Assembly (NCBI GenBank): GCA_030651575.1
Contig: JAUSFB010000032.1
Coordinates: 396,001-460,000 of the forward strand
Reading direction: 5' to 3'
Length of the DNA stretch: 64,000 nucleotides
Origin: Phaeospirillum sp.
GTDB lineage: Bacteria; Pseudomonadota; Alphaproteobacteria; Rhodospirillales; Magnetospirillaceae
In this document: positions 39,755 to 47,908 of the stretch, piece after piece
Layout: each line of letters starts with the position of its first letter
Position numbering within the stretch: the first letter of the stretch is position 1
The notes under the pieces: generated by a model
Seen by the model: only the letters and a program-made list of their open reading frames with translations
What the model was told of the DNA's origin: nothing
Databases searched by the model: none
Made by a program: the position numbers and the translations under genes

Positions 39755-39803
39755 TGGCGCGGAAGCCAAGCGAACGGAGTTCGCGCTTAGGCAAGTTGAG
39801 GGA
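39755..39803. repeat. Dispersed repeat element, single partial copy
   Basis: TGGCGCG(G)AAGCCAAGCGAACGG and the bases after it match, with one substitution across 39757-39786, the reverse complement of part of the 102-bp repeat at 61709. Similarity continues to the shared TTGAGGGA near 39796. The core GCGAAC-GGA-GTTCGC is itself a hairpin. It lies between gabD and the protease gene. Confidence 0.75.
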
Positions 39804-39816
39804 TAACTAAAACGAC

Positions 39817-40686
39817 TCAGCGGCCCGTCGGCCGCAGAATCTCTGCCAGATCAAGGCTGGAAGGCTGCGACAGCGGCCCGGACCGGGTGATGGTCGCCGC
39901 CCCCAGCCGGGCGGCGGGAGCGGCCATGGGGGCGATGCTGGCCGCCACGCCCAGCTCGCCCCGCGACGGGATGACGGCGACATTGATGGCCACCAGCCGC
40001 AATTGCCCGCCGATCCAACCGAATACCGGCCCACCCGATTCGCCCTGGACCGCGTCGCAATCATGGAACAGCACGCCCGGCAACGGCTGTTCGGTAAGGT
40101 GGCAACCCAGATGGGCCAGCGGCACGAAGGCCTTGTCCTTGCCGTAACCGGCGATCGCCACCGTCATGCCGACCTTGGGCTCCGCCAGCGCCACCCAGCC
40201 GATGGAATCGCCGACCGGCTCTTCCAGTTCCAGCAGCGCCCAGTCATTGGCGCGGGTCGCCAGGGTCTGCTGCTCGGTGGTGAACACCCAGGCCGGCGCG
40301 GGATGCAGCGCCGTCACCTTGGACGCCTTGAGATACTCGCCGCGATCGAAACCGGCGACGAAGGTAAAGGCGGTGACCGGCATTGGCCGCTGCGTCCGGT
40401 TGTTCCACAGGCAATGGGCGGCGGTCGCCACCAGACGGGGGCCGATCAGGGTGGCGCTACAATGGCCGCCCTGGCCGTTATTGAGCCGCCCCATGGCGCT
40501 CCAGGGAAACTCGGTGGCGCTCATGCGCAGGCGCTGATCCTGCGGCCCCTTGATGCCGTGCAACTCGCGCTGGAACTTCCGATCCGCCGCCGGCCCGGCC
40601 AGCGCCGGCAGCGTCAACAGACAGACCAGCAGGATTCCAAACCGATGAAGCACGCCATTGGGCCGTCGGTCCAGGCCTGCCTTCAT
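39817..40686 (-). CDS. Exported trypsin-like serine protease
   Basis: 289 residues. A basic N-terminus and a hydrophobic segment (LLVCLLTLPALAG, cleavage near residue 34) give a signal peptide. The chymotrypsin-fold triad is readable: His in ATAAHCLW, Asp in NDWALLEL, Ser in GESGGPVFG. A Cys pair (LGC, FHDC) could be a disulfide. There is no PDZ domain, so it is not DegP/HtrA. It should act in the periplasm or outside. ATG 40686 overlaps the stop of the upstream ELM1-like gene (TGATG), so the two are translationally coupled. Confidence 0.87.
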   Translation of the reverse strand: MKAGLDRRPNGVLHRFGILLVCLLTLPALAGPAADRKFQRELHGIKGPQDQRLRMSATEFPWSAMGRLNNGQGGHCSATLIGPRLVATAAHCLWNNRTQRPMPVTAFTFVAGFDRGEYLKASKVTALHPAPAWVFTTEQQTLATRANDWALLELEEPVGDSIGWVALAEPKVGMTVAIAGYGKDKAFVPLAHLGCHLTEQPLPGVLFHDCDAVQGESGGPVFGWIGGQLRLVAINVAVIPSRGELGVAASIAPMAAPAARLGAATITRSGPLSQPSSLDLAEILRPTGR

Positions 40687-41660
40687 CACCCCATCCTTTC
40701 GCGGATCGCCCGTGCGATATCGCCGGCAGCGTCCAGCCGGGGACGCGGCCAACCCTCGAAGGAGGCCGCCCCGGTCAGGGGCTTGGCCACTCCCAGTTCG
40801 AACAGGCGGGCGTGCAGGCGGGCATGCTTGGCCGCCACCCAGCCCTCGGGCGCCCAGATGAAAACCGGGGCCGGAGCGGCGCAGGCCTCGCAGCACATGC
40901 TGACCGAATCACCGGTCACCACGATGGCGTCGGCCAGGGCGAGAAAAGCGAAATAGGGATTGTCGCCGCCTTGACCGAACAGGTGCAGCCAGCGCGGCTC
41001 GGGCAGCGCCGCCGCCAGGGCCTGTTCCTGCGCCGCGCCGGTGCGGCGGCTGGTGGTCAACAGCACCGAGCCGCCCGACGCCGCCGCCAGTTCCGCCACC
41101 CTCTCCCCCAACGCCCGGGCCATCTCTGTCGGGAACGGCTTGCGCCGGGTGGCGCCGCCGACGATCACCGCCACCCAGGGGCGCGGCAGATGGGCGAAGC
41201 GCGGCCGCCAAAGCGCCGCCTCGGCCTCCAGGCGGCGCGGCGTCACCCGATGGGGAGCGCCGACAATCTCCGAGATATTGCGGCCGGGCGCGGTGCGGTC
41301 ATGGGCGGGCGAGGCGATCAGGTCGAAATCGTCGCGGCCAGGAAATCCGGGGTCCATGATCTGGGCCAGAAACGCGCCGCTGCGCCGCTTGATCCAGCGG
41401 GCTACCGGGGCGGTGCGGCGGCCGGCGGCGATCACCAGATCGGGCCATGGTGGGACCAGACCGGCGCGGCATTCTCCGGCCACTCCCAACAGACCGGCGC
41501 CCCGCAGGACATTGGGCAGCGCCCCCAGGCGGTTATAGCGGATCGTCTTGACCTCATAGGCCAAGCCCAGCGCCTCGGCAACGCCCAGGCATTGACTGAC
41601 ATTGCCGACCCGGTCGTCGGCCAGCACCCATACCCGTTTCAAGGTGGTCTCCGTGATCAT
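40686..41660 (-). CDS. ELM1/DUF1022 family protein (nucleoside-diphospho-sugar-type fold)
   Basis: 324 residues of the DUF1022 family, related to plant ELM1 mitochondrial-fission proteins and resembling GT-B glycosyltransferases. Seen: VWVLADDRVGNVSQCLGVAEAL at the start, VAVIVGGATRRKPF (phosphate-type loop, about 180), and DAIVVTGDSVSMCCEAC near 255, which resembles a sugar-nucleotide site. The function in bacteria is not established. ATG 41660 has GGAG nine bases upstream; an in-frame ATG at 41720 would add 20 Thr/Val-rich residues unlike the family. It is coupled to the downstream protease gene and divergent from the PadR-like gene. Confidence 0.82.
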   Translation of the reverse strand: MITETTLKRVWVLADDRVGNVSQCLGVAEALGLAYEVKTIRYNRLGALPNVLRGAGLLGVAGECRAGLVPPWPDLVIAAGRRTAPVARWIKRRSGAFLAQIMDPGFPGRDDFDLIASPAHDRTAPGRNISEIVGAPHRVTPRRLEAEAALWRPRFAHLPRPWVAVIVGGATRRKPFPTEMARALGERVAELAAASGGSVLLTTSRRTGAAQEQALAAALPEPRWLHLFGQGGDNPYFAFLALADAIVVTGDSVSMCCEACAAPAPVFIWAPEGWVAAKHARLHARLFELGVAKPLTGAASFEGWPRPRLDAAGDIARAIRERMG

Positions 41661-41766
41661 GGCGACAGGCTCCGTCAATACCGTCGTCATTTCAACCGTA
41701 TTTGTGGACGTGGACGTCAATGCCCCCTATATTTGGAGGCGTAGAGTTCCGTCCCGAGGACCGATC

Positions 41767-42312
41767 ATGTTCGCCGACAACACATTGACCCCGAAGGAAG
41801 CCGTGCGGCTGTGCGCGCTGGGCACCATCGCGTCAAAGCCCATGCATTATAGCGAACTGGCGGGATCGGTCCGGCATTTTACCGGCCGCATCATGGGGCC
41901 GTCGCTGGAGCTGATGGGAACCTCCATCGAACTGCTGCGCTACGAAGGTCTGGTGGAGGCCATCGACGGCAAGGGCATGGAAGACGACGCCCAGCTGACC
42001 ATCTCCACCGCCGGCCAGCGCGAACTCCACAGTCTGCTGACGGCGCGCCTGCGCCCGGCCAGCGATCTGTCCAAGCTGGTGGTGGCGCTGAAGATCCGGT
42101 TTCTCGACCTGCTGAACCCGGCGGAGCGACAGGATCAGGTCGAGCTGCTGATCGAAGGTGTCGAGTCCGAACTGGCCCGGCTGATCGATCTGCGCGGCAA
42201 CAACTCTCAGGAAGACGGCCCCGACAGCGCCCTGGTCGCCTGGCTCGACCACGATATTTCGCTGCTGGAAAGCCGGCTGTCCTGGCTGGAAGACTTCCGC
42301 GCCCGACTGTGA
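41767..42312 (+). CDS. PadR-like winged-helix regulator
   Basis: 181 residues. The N-terminal 85 read like a PadR winged helix (ALGTIASKPMHYSELA, LLRYEGLVEAIDG, LTISTAGQRELHSLL). The C-terminal part is helical with heptad Leu/Ile (FLDLLNPAERQDQVELLIEG), like the dimerisation region of PadR/Vir-type regulators. GAGG seven bases before ATG 41767 fixes the start. It overlaps radC by 4 bp (GTGA), so it may regulate radC or the divergent ELM1-protease pair. The assignment is by pattern only. Confidence 0.65.
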   Translation: MFADNTLTPKEAVRLCALGTIASKPMHYSELAGSVRHFTGRIMGPSLELMGTSIELLRYEGLVEAIDGKGMEDDAQLTISTAGQRELHSLLTARLRPASDLSKLVVALKIRFLDLLNPAERQDQVELLIEGVESELARLIDLRGNNSQEDGPDSALVAWLDHDISLLESRLSWLEDFRARL

Positions 42313-43028
42313 CGGCCGACCCCACCCTTCCCGGCCTGGCCGAGGCCCCCCTGGCCGCCACGCCCGATCACAAGGGCCATCGCGAGCGGCTGCGCAAGCG
42401 TTTTGTCGATGCGCCCGAGGCCCTGCCCGACTACGAGTTGCTGGAACTGCTGCTGGGCATCGCCATCCCGCAAAGAGACACCAAGCCGCTGGCCAAGGAG
42501 CTGATCCGCCGCTTCGGCAGCTTCGCCGACGTCATCACCGCCGAGGTCGAGGATCTCAAGACCATCGACGGCATCAAGGACGTCGCCGCCACCACCCTCA
42601 AGGTCGTGCGGGAGGCCGCTATCCGCCTCGCCCGCGCCCCGGTGATCAACACCTCGGTGATCTCCAACTGGGACACCTTGCTGGATTACTGCCGCACCGC
42701 CATGACGACCCTGCCGACCGAGCAGTTCCGCCTGTTGTTCCTCGACCGCAAGAACGCCCTGATCGCCGACGAACTCCAGCAGACCGGCACCGTCGACCAC
42801 ACCCCGCTCTATCCCCGCGAAGTGGTCAAGCGCGCCCTGTCGTTGCACGCCAGCGCGGTGATTCTGGTCCACAACCACCCCAGCGGCGACCCAAAGCCGT
42901 CGCGGGCCGATATCGACGTGACGCGAATGGTCAAGGACGCCCTGGCGGCGGTCGGCATCGCCGTCCACGACCACCTGGTGATCGGCCGCAAGGGCCATGT
43001 CAGCTTCAAGGCCATGGGCCTGCTCTGA
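42309..43028 (+). CDS. radC: RadC family protein (JAMM domain)
   Basis: 239 residues. An N-terminal helix-hairpin-helix-like part (GHRERLRKRF, PDYELLELLLG, RRFGSFADVI) is followed by a JAMM metalloprotease-type domain with the metal motif HNHPSGDPKPSRAD (about residues 190-203). The family is named after a misassigned repair gene; its real role is unclear, though paralogues on mobile elements act in DNA maintenance. The start is GTG, overlapping the upstream stop. The 118 bp that follow hold the promoter of the helicase gene. Confidence 0.93.
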   Translation: MTADPTLPGLAEAPLAATPDHKGHRERLRKRFVDAPEALPDYELLELLLGIAIPQRDTKPLAKELIRRFGSFADVITAEVEDLKTIDGIKDVAATTLKVVREAAIRLARAPVINTSVISNWDTLLDYCRTAMTTLPTEQFRLLFLDRKNALIADELQQTGTVDHTPLYPREVVKRALSLHASAVILVHNHPSGDPKPSRADIDVTRMVKDALAAVGIAVHDHLVIGRKGHVSFKAMGLL

Positions 43029-43146
43029 ACCCATCTTGGGCGGGGCTCATCATTTTGGCGCAACCACGCATCAAATCGTGTTATCTCATCGAACTGGCCG
43101 GGATGCCCCAGGCCGCTCCCAACGCAAAGAAAGCATCGCACCAAAC

Positions 43147-44919
43147 ATGGAATTTTTCCCTGCGGGTCATCCGCTCACCCGAGCGCTGGCCGAGCGCAAC
43201 TACACCGACCTGACCCCCGTCCAGATGGCGGTCATCGAACCGGGGGCCAAGGACCGCGATCTGCTGGTCTCGGCCCAGACGGGCTCGGGCAAGACGGTCG
43301 CCTATGGCATGGCCATCGCCAATACCCTACTCGGCGACGCCGATGTGCTGGAGCCCGCGGCCGAGCCGCTCGCCCTCATCGTCGCCCCGACGCGCGAACT
43401 TGCCCTGCAAGTGCATCGCGAACTGACATGGCTTTACGAGCATGCCGGCGGTCGGGTGGTGTCTTGCGTCGGCGGCATGGACCCTCGGGCCGAGCAGCGG
43501 ATGCTGGCTCGCGGCGCCCATATCGTGGTCGGCACGCCGGGCCGCCTGCGCGATCACCTGGAACGCGGCGGCCTCAGGATCACCAGGCTCAAGGCCGTGG
43601 TGCTCGACGAAGCCGACGAGATGCTGGACCTCGGCTTTCGCGAGGATCTGGAGTTCATCTTGGAAGCGACGCCGCAAGAGCGCCGGACCCTGCTGTTTTC
43701 GGCCACATTGCCGAAGGCCATCGTCACCATGGCCAAGCGCTATCAGCGCGACGCTTGGCGCATCGCCGTTTCGGCCGGAAAGCAGGGCCATGCCGATATC
43801 GAATACCGCGCCGTCCGCGTCGCCCCCAACGAGGTCGAGCATGCGGTCGTCAATCTGCTGAGATACTTCGAATCGCCCTCGACCCTGGTCTTTTGCAACA
43901 CCCGCGACTCCGTCCGGCATTTGCAGGCCATCTTGCTCGAACGCGGCTTCTCCGCCGTCGCCTTATCCGGTGAATTGGGCCAGAACGAGCGCAATCAGGC
44001 CCTTCAGGCCTTGCGCGACGGACGGGCTCGGGTCTGCGTGGCGACCGACGTCGCGGCGCGCGGCATCGACCTGCCGAATCTGGACCTCGTCATCCACGCC
44101 GAGCTGCCGCAAAATGCCCAGACCCTGCAACATCGCAGCGGTCGCACCGGCAGGGCCGGGCGCAAGGGCATCAGCGTCCTGATGGTGCTGCTGTCGCGCC
44201 GCCGCAAGGCCGAACAGCTGCTGCAAACCGCCGGCGTCCAGGCCGTTTGGGGCGGCGCTCCCTCGGCGGACGACATCCGCAAGCTCGACCAGGAGCGGTT
44301 GCTGCAAAGCCCGTTCGTCACCGAAGATCTGAGCGAGGACGATCTGGCCATGGCCAAGGCCCTGCTGGCCGAACGCTCGCCCGAGGACATCGCCGCCGCG
44401 TTGGTTCGCATGTACCGCGCCCACCTGCCCGCCGCCGAGGAAGTGTTCGACCCCGGCCCCGGCACGCCGTCCTATGAACCCCGCGAATATCGCGAACCCC
44501 GCGAACCGCGCGAGCGCGGCGAAAGAAGCAACGGCCTATCCGGCCAAAGCGTCTGGTTCCGGCTGAATGTCGGCCGGCAAAAGAACGCCGATCCGCGCTG
44601 GCTGATCCCGATGATTTGCCGCCAGGGCAAGATCACCAAGCAGGAAATCGGCTCGATCCGGATTTTCGAGCGCGAGACCAAGTTCGAAATCGACTCGGCG
44701 GTGGCGGAACGGTTCATCGCCTCCGTCCGCCAACTCGAACGGGCCGATGTCCGCATCGAACCGCTGGAAGAGTCGTCTCCGGCCGAGCGCCCGGCGCACG
44801 AACCTCGGCCGCCCAGAACTCACCGCCCCCCCAGCGATGGCCCCATTACCGCCAAACCCGCCCCAAAGGCCCCCTGGAAGGGCAAGCCGGGCGGACGTCC
44901 TGACTACAAGCCAAAGTAA
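43147..44919 (+). CDS. DEAD-box RNA helicase with DbpA-type RNA-binding domain
   Basis: 590 residues: helicase core (1-365) with Q-motif LTPVQMAVIEPG, AQTGSGKT, PTRELA, VVGTPGRLRDHL, VLDEADEMLD, FSATLP, RVCVATDVAARGIDLP and HRSGRTGRAGR. A linker (about 445-465) is very rich in Pro/Arg/Glu repeats (PREYREPREPRERGER). Then comes a DbpA-like RNA-binding domain (about 468-540, VWFRLNVGRQKNADPRWLIP) and a Pro/Lys-rich basic tail. CsdA/DeaD and DbpA share this layout. It remodels RNA, probably in ribosome assembly or cold growth. A perfect hairpin follows. Confidence 0.94.
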   Translation: MEFFPAGHPLTRALAERNYTDLTPVQMAVIEPGAKDRDLLVSAQTGSGKTVAYGMAIANTLLGDADVLEPAAEPLALIVAPTRELALQVHRELTWLYEHAGGRVVSCVGGMDPRAEQRMLARGAHIVVGTPGRLRDHLERGGLRITRLKAVVLDEADEMLDLGFREDLEFILEATPQERRTLLFSATLPKAIVTMAKRYQRDAWRIAVSAGKQGHADIEYRAVRVAPNEVEHAVVNLLRYFESPSTLVFCNTRDSVRHLQAILLERGFSAVALSGELGQNERNQALQALRDGRARVCVATDVAARGIDLPNLDLVIHAELPQNAQTLQHRSGRTGRAGRKGISVLMVLLSRRRKAEQLLQTAGVQAVWGGAPSADDIRKLDQERLLQSPFVTEDLSEDDLAMAKALLAERSPEDIAAALVRMYRAHLPAAEEVFDPGPGTPSYEPREYREPREPRERGERSNGLSGQSVWFRLNVGRQKNADPRWLIPMICRQGKITKQEIGSIRIFERETKFEIDSAVAERFIASVRQLERADVRIEPLEESSPAERPAHEPRPPRTHRPPSDGPITAKPAPKAPWKGKPGGRPDYKPK

Positions 44920-44929
44920 AACGGCTCGA

Positions 44930-44963
44930 ATACCGGTGAGCCGCCACCATGGCTCACCGGTAT
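44930..44963. terminator. Bidirectional terminator hairpin
   Basis: ATACCGGTGAGCC (44930-44942) and GGCTCACCGGTAT (44951-44963) form a perfect 13-bp stem with an 8-base loop between the convergent helicase and mipZ genes. There is no long T-run on either side. Confidence 0.7.
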
Positions 44964-45002
44964 CACAGGGCATGGATTAAGCCCTGGTATTTTCGGATAA
45001 TC

Positions 45003-45833
45003 TCAGAGCCGGCCCAGCCGTTCGCTGACGCGCGGCAGCCACAGATTGGCCAGCAGGGAACAGACTTCCTCGCGGGCGGACTGGTGCGACTTGGTGATTT
45101 CCATGCCGATGCCGGCCTGCTCCAGGTCCAGCACCGTCAGCCCCCACAGGAACATGTAACGATAGATCACCCGCTCGCCAAAGCCATCGGCAAGGCGAAA
45201 GCCGAGAATTCGCTGCATCTGCGGCAGCACCTCCGCCATCATCAGCTTGTTACGGTCGACCAGCGCCGAAAGTCGTGACCGGGTCACCACCCAATCGATT
45301 CCCGACTTGTGCAGCTTGCGGCGCTCCTGACGCAGCTCCCAAACCAGATTTGCATAAATGCCGGAACGCTTGAGCTCTCGGGTAACCGGGTCCAGCTGCC
45401 CCAGCAGATCGAGATCAAGCAGGCTGTCATTGATGGGGGTGATCAGGGTATCGGCATGGGTATGGGCGTGGCGGGCCAGGGGCGCATCGGCTCCGGGGCA
45501 GTCCACCACCACGAAATCCGACGTCTGATTAAGCTCGGCCAGTACGGTGTCAAAGGCCGTCCTATCCTCGGCGATGGCCCCGGACTTGAGATCGTTGGCC
45601 GAGGGCTGCACTACGCCGACCCTGGGCATGGGCAAGGTGACGCCGCTGCGTTCGACCCAGGCCTGCCGGTTGGCGATATAGCGCCCCAACGACTGCTGAC
45701 GGTGGTCGAGATCGATGCTGCCGACCCGAAAGCCCAGCCGCAACAAACCCACCGCCAGATGCATGGCGACGGTGGTCTTGCCCGAGCCCCCCTTCTCGTT
45801 GCCGATCACCACCACATGGGCGCGTCCAGCCAC
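45003..45833 (-). CDS. mipZ: Division-plane ATPase MipZ
   Basis: 276 residues, a ParA/MinD superfamily ATPase matching Caulobacter MipZ along its length. Seen: VVVIGNEKGGSGKTT (Walker A with signature Lys), the IDLDHRQQSLGRYIANRQAW stretch, VVDCPGADAPLAR, and the family-specific TPINDSLLDLDLLG and ERVIYRYMFLWGLTVLDL. MipZ binds ParB near the origins and blocks FtsZ assembly away from mid-cell, replacing Min in many alphaproteobacteria. GTG 45833 is chosen because AGGA lies six bases before it and the protein then starts as MipZ does; ATG 45866 has no usable spacing. It is divergent from the PAS kinase. Confidence 0.92.
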   Translation of the reverse strand: MAGRAHVVVIGNEKGGSGKTTVAMHLAVGLLRLGFRVGSIDLDHRQQSLGRYIANRQAWVERSGVTLPMPRVGVVQPSANDLKSGAIAEDRTAFDTVLAELNQTSDFVVVDCPGADAPLARHAHTHADTLITPINDSLLDLDLLGQLDPVTRELKRSGIYANLVWELRQERRKLHKSGIDWVVTRSRLSALVDRNKLMMAEVLPQMQRILGFRLADGFGERVIYRYMFLWGLTVLDLEQAGIGMEITKSHQSAREEVCSLLANLWLPRVSERLGRL

Positions 45834-45937
45834 TGATCGTCCTTTCCTGTCCTGAGCCTGTATCATCCTTGGCCAAAGCGGTATGCTACACTATCGGCGT
45901 CGGGTAAACCCACTGATCGCTTGGAGACAAAGCACAT

Positions 45938-47908
45938 ATGCCCCTTTCCGGCCCCATCCTCGATCAAGCCGCCGGAACGGCCTCGCCGTTGGCGCCCGTC
46001 AGCCTGAACCTTCTGGCCGATATCGACTGTATCGTCTGGCGCCGCGAAATGGCGGCGGATGGGGTCATCCGCTATTCCTGGTTCTCGAATAATGTCGCCT
46101 CGATCCTGGGGGTTCCACCCGAAGCCCTGGCGGTCAACAGCAAGGGCGCCTTGACCGTCATCCATTGGGCTGACCGCGATGCCCATATCGCCGCGCTGCA
46201 TCAGTCGGCCAGGATGCTGCAACCCTGCCAGGAGAACTTCCGCGCCATCACCGCCGATGGCGAAACCCGCTGGCTGCGCGGCTCCTCATACCCCCGGAAA
46301 ACAGGTGACGGGCGGATCGTCTGGGAGGGCTTGTGGCAGGACCATACCCAGCGCATCCGGGCGGAAGCCCAGCATCAGATGCTGATGGACCGTGCCGCCG
46401 ATTGCATCTTCATTATTTCGGGAAATGCCCGCGTCACCTGGTCCAATGCCGCCGCCGAACGAAACTTCGGATACCCGGCGGAAGAACTGCTCAACCGTTG
46501 CATCGGAGAGTTGATCGACCTTCCCGGATGCAGCTCGTGCACCAAAAAGCATCTGGTCCAGTCGGATAACGCCGCCGACTGCCTGCCGCACGGCAGCCAC
46601 GAAGTATCCGCCATGCGTCAGGACGGAACCACCTTTCCGTTCGAGATAACCATCAGTGAGACCCGCAGCGACGGCAAGCTGTCATTGATCGTGATCGGTC
46701 GCGACATCACCCGCCGACGGACCGCCGAACGGCTGCTGGAAGAAAGCGAGCAGCGCCTGAGGGTTACCTTTGCCGCCGCTTCGCTGGGGATCGTCGTCGT
46801 CGATCTTGACGGCACCATCCGGTTCTATAATCCCGCTTTCGAGACCATGTCCGACAGTTCCCGCGGCAGCCTGCTGGGAGTCAGCCTCTACTCCTTCGTT
46901 CCCGACACGATCATGCCGCCGCCGTCACGGATTCCCCCCCCGGGCATGGCCTTTTGCGTCATGTGCGAGCCGCATCTGGAGGATGGCGGGGACCATCACT
47001 GGCGACTGACCGGAACTAAATTCGCGGCCACCCCGAACGCCGCCGAACATTCGATGCTGTTCTTCATCGAAGACACCACCGAGACCACCCATATCGCCCA
47101 GGAACGCCGGCAGCTGGAGCTAATGCTTCAAGAGGGGCACAAGCTGGAGGCGCTGGGCCGTCTGGCCGGCGGAATCGCCCATGAGCTCAACAATATGCTA
47201 GGCCCCATCTTGATGGGAGCCGAGATGATCGCCCGCACGGCTCCCCTCGACCACCGCAATACCGAGCGGGTACAGCGCATCATTGATGCCGCCAAGAACA
47301 GCCGCGACATCGTGCGCAATGTTCTGGCCTATTGCCGCAAGGAGCAAAAAACCCTGACGCCGGTGGATATCGTGCCGATCTTCGACGGATTTTCCGCCAT
47401 GGCGGCATCGATCCTGCCGCCAAGCATCAAGGTGGAAAAATACCGCGAGGTCGAACACGCCATCGTCGTGGCCGATGCCGGCCAGTTGCAGCAGGTTCTG
47501 CTCAATCTGGTCAACAACGCGCGTGACGCCATGTTCGGGGCCGGCACCCTGAAACTTGAACTCGTCACCTTGCAACCTCGGCAGCTCGCAGCCCTGTCGC
47601 GCAAGTTCGTCGATGACACCGATGGAACCGGCTCACGGCCCAATCCGCTATCCGCCATCGACTTCGACCGGCCCCATGTGGAAATCAGAGTCAGCGATAC
47701 CGGATGTGGGATCAGCCCCTCCACGGCAACCAAGATCTTCGATCCGTTCTTCACCACCAAACCGGTGGGTCAGGGAACCGGGCTGGGGCTGTCGGTGGTG
47801 CAGGGCATCATCAAGAGCATGAGCGGCGTCATCATCGTGGACAGCACCCTGGGAAAAGGAACCAGCTTCCTCGTGATCTTGCCGCAATCCAACGAATTGC
47901 CCGTTTAG
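45938..47908 (+). CDS. Soluble multi-PAS histidine kinase
   Basis: 656 residues without membrane helices: three PAS regions (about 20-145, 148-270, 278-390), HisKA with GGIAHELNNMLGPIL (His about 415) and HATPase with VSDTGCGISP and QGTGLGLSVVQGI. The second PAS contains a CSSC motif followed by Lys/His (LPGCSSCTKKH) and further cysteines, a possible redox or metal site. It belongs to the NtrB-like HELNN type, whose partners are often receiver proteins encoded elsewhere. It is divergent from mipZ and overlaps the end of the convergent pseudokinase gene by 4 bp. Confidence 0.9.
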   Translation: MPLSGPILDQAAGTASPLAPVSLNLLADIDCIVWRREMAADGVIRYSWFSNNVASILGVPPEALAVNSKGALTVIHWADRDAHIAALHQSARMLQPCQENFRAITADGETRWLRGSSYPRKTGDGRIVWEGLWQDHTQRIRAEAQHQMLMDRAADCIFIISGNARVTWSNAAAERNFGYPAEELLNRCIGELIDLPGCSSCTKKHLVQSDNAADCLPHGSHEVSAMRQDGTTFPFEITISETRSDGKLSLIVIGRDITRRRTAERLLEESEQRLRVTFAAASLGIVVVDLDGTIRFYNPAFETMSDSSRGSLLGVSLYSFVPDTIMPPPSRIPPPGMAFCVMCEPHLEDGGDHHWRLTGTKFAATPNAAEHSMLFFIEDTTETTHIAQERRQLELMLQEGHKLEALGRLAGGIAHELNNMLGPILMGAEMIARTAPLDHRNTERVQRIIDAAKNSRDIVRNVLAYCRKEQKTLTPVDIVPIFDGFSAMAASILPPSIKVEKYREVEHAIVVADAGQLQQVLLNLVNNARDAMFGAGTLKLELVTLQPRQLAALSRKFVDDTDGTGSRPNPLSAIDFDRPHVEIRVSDTGCGISPSTATKIFDPFFTTKPVGQGTGLGLSVVQGIIKSMSGVIIVDSTLGKGTSFLVILPQSNELPV

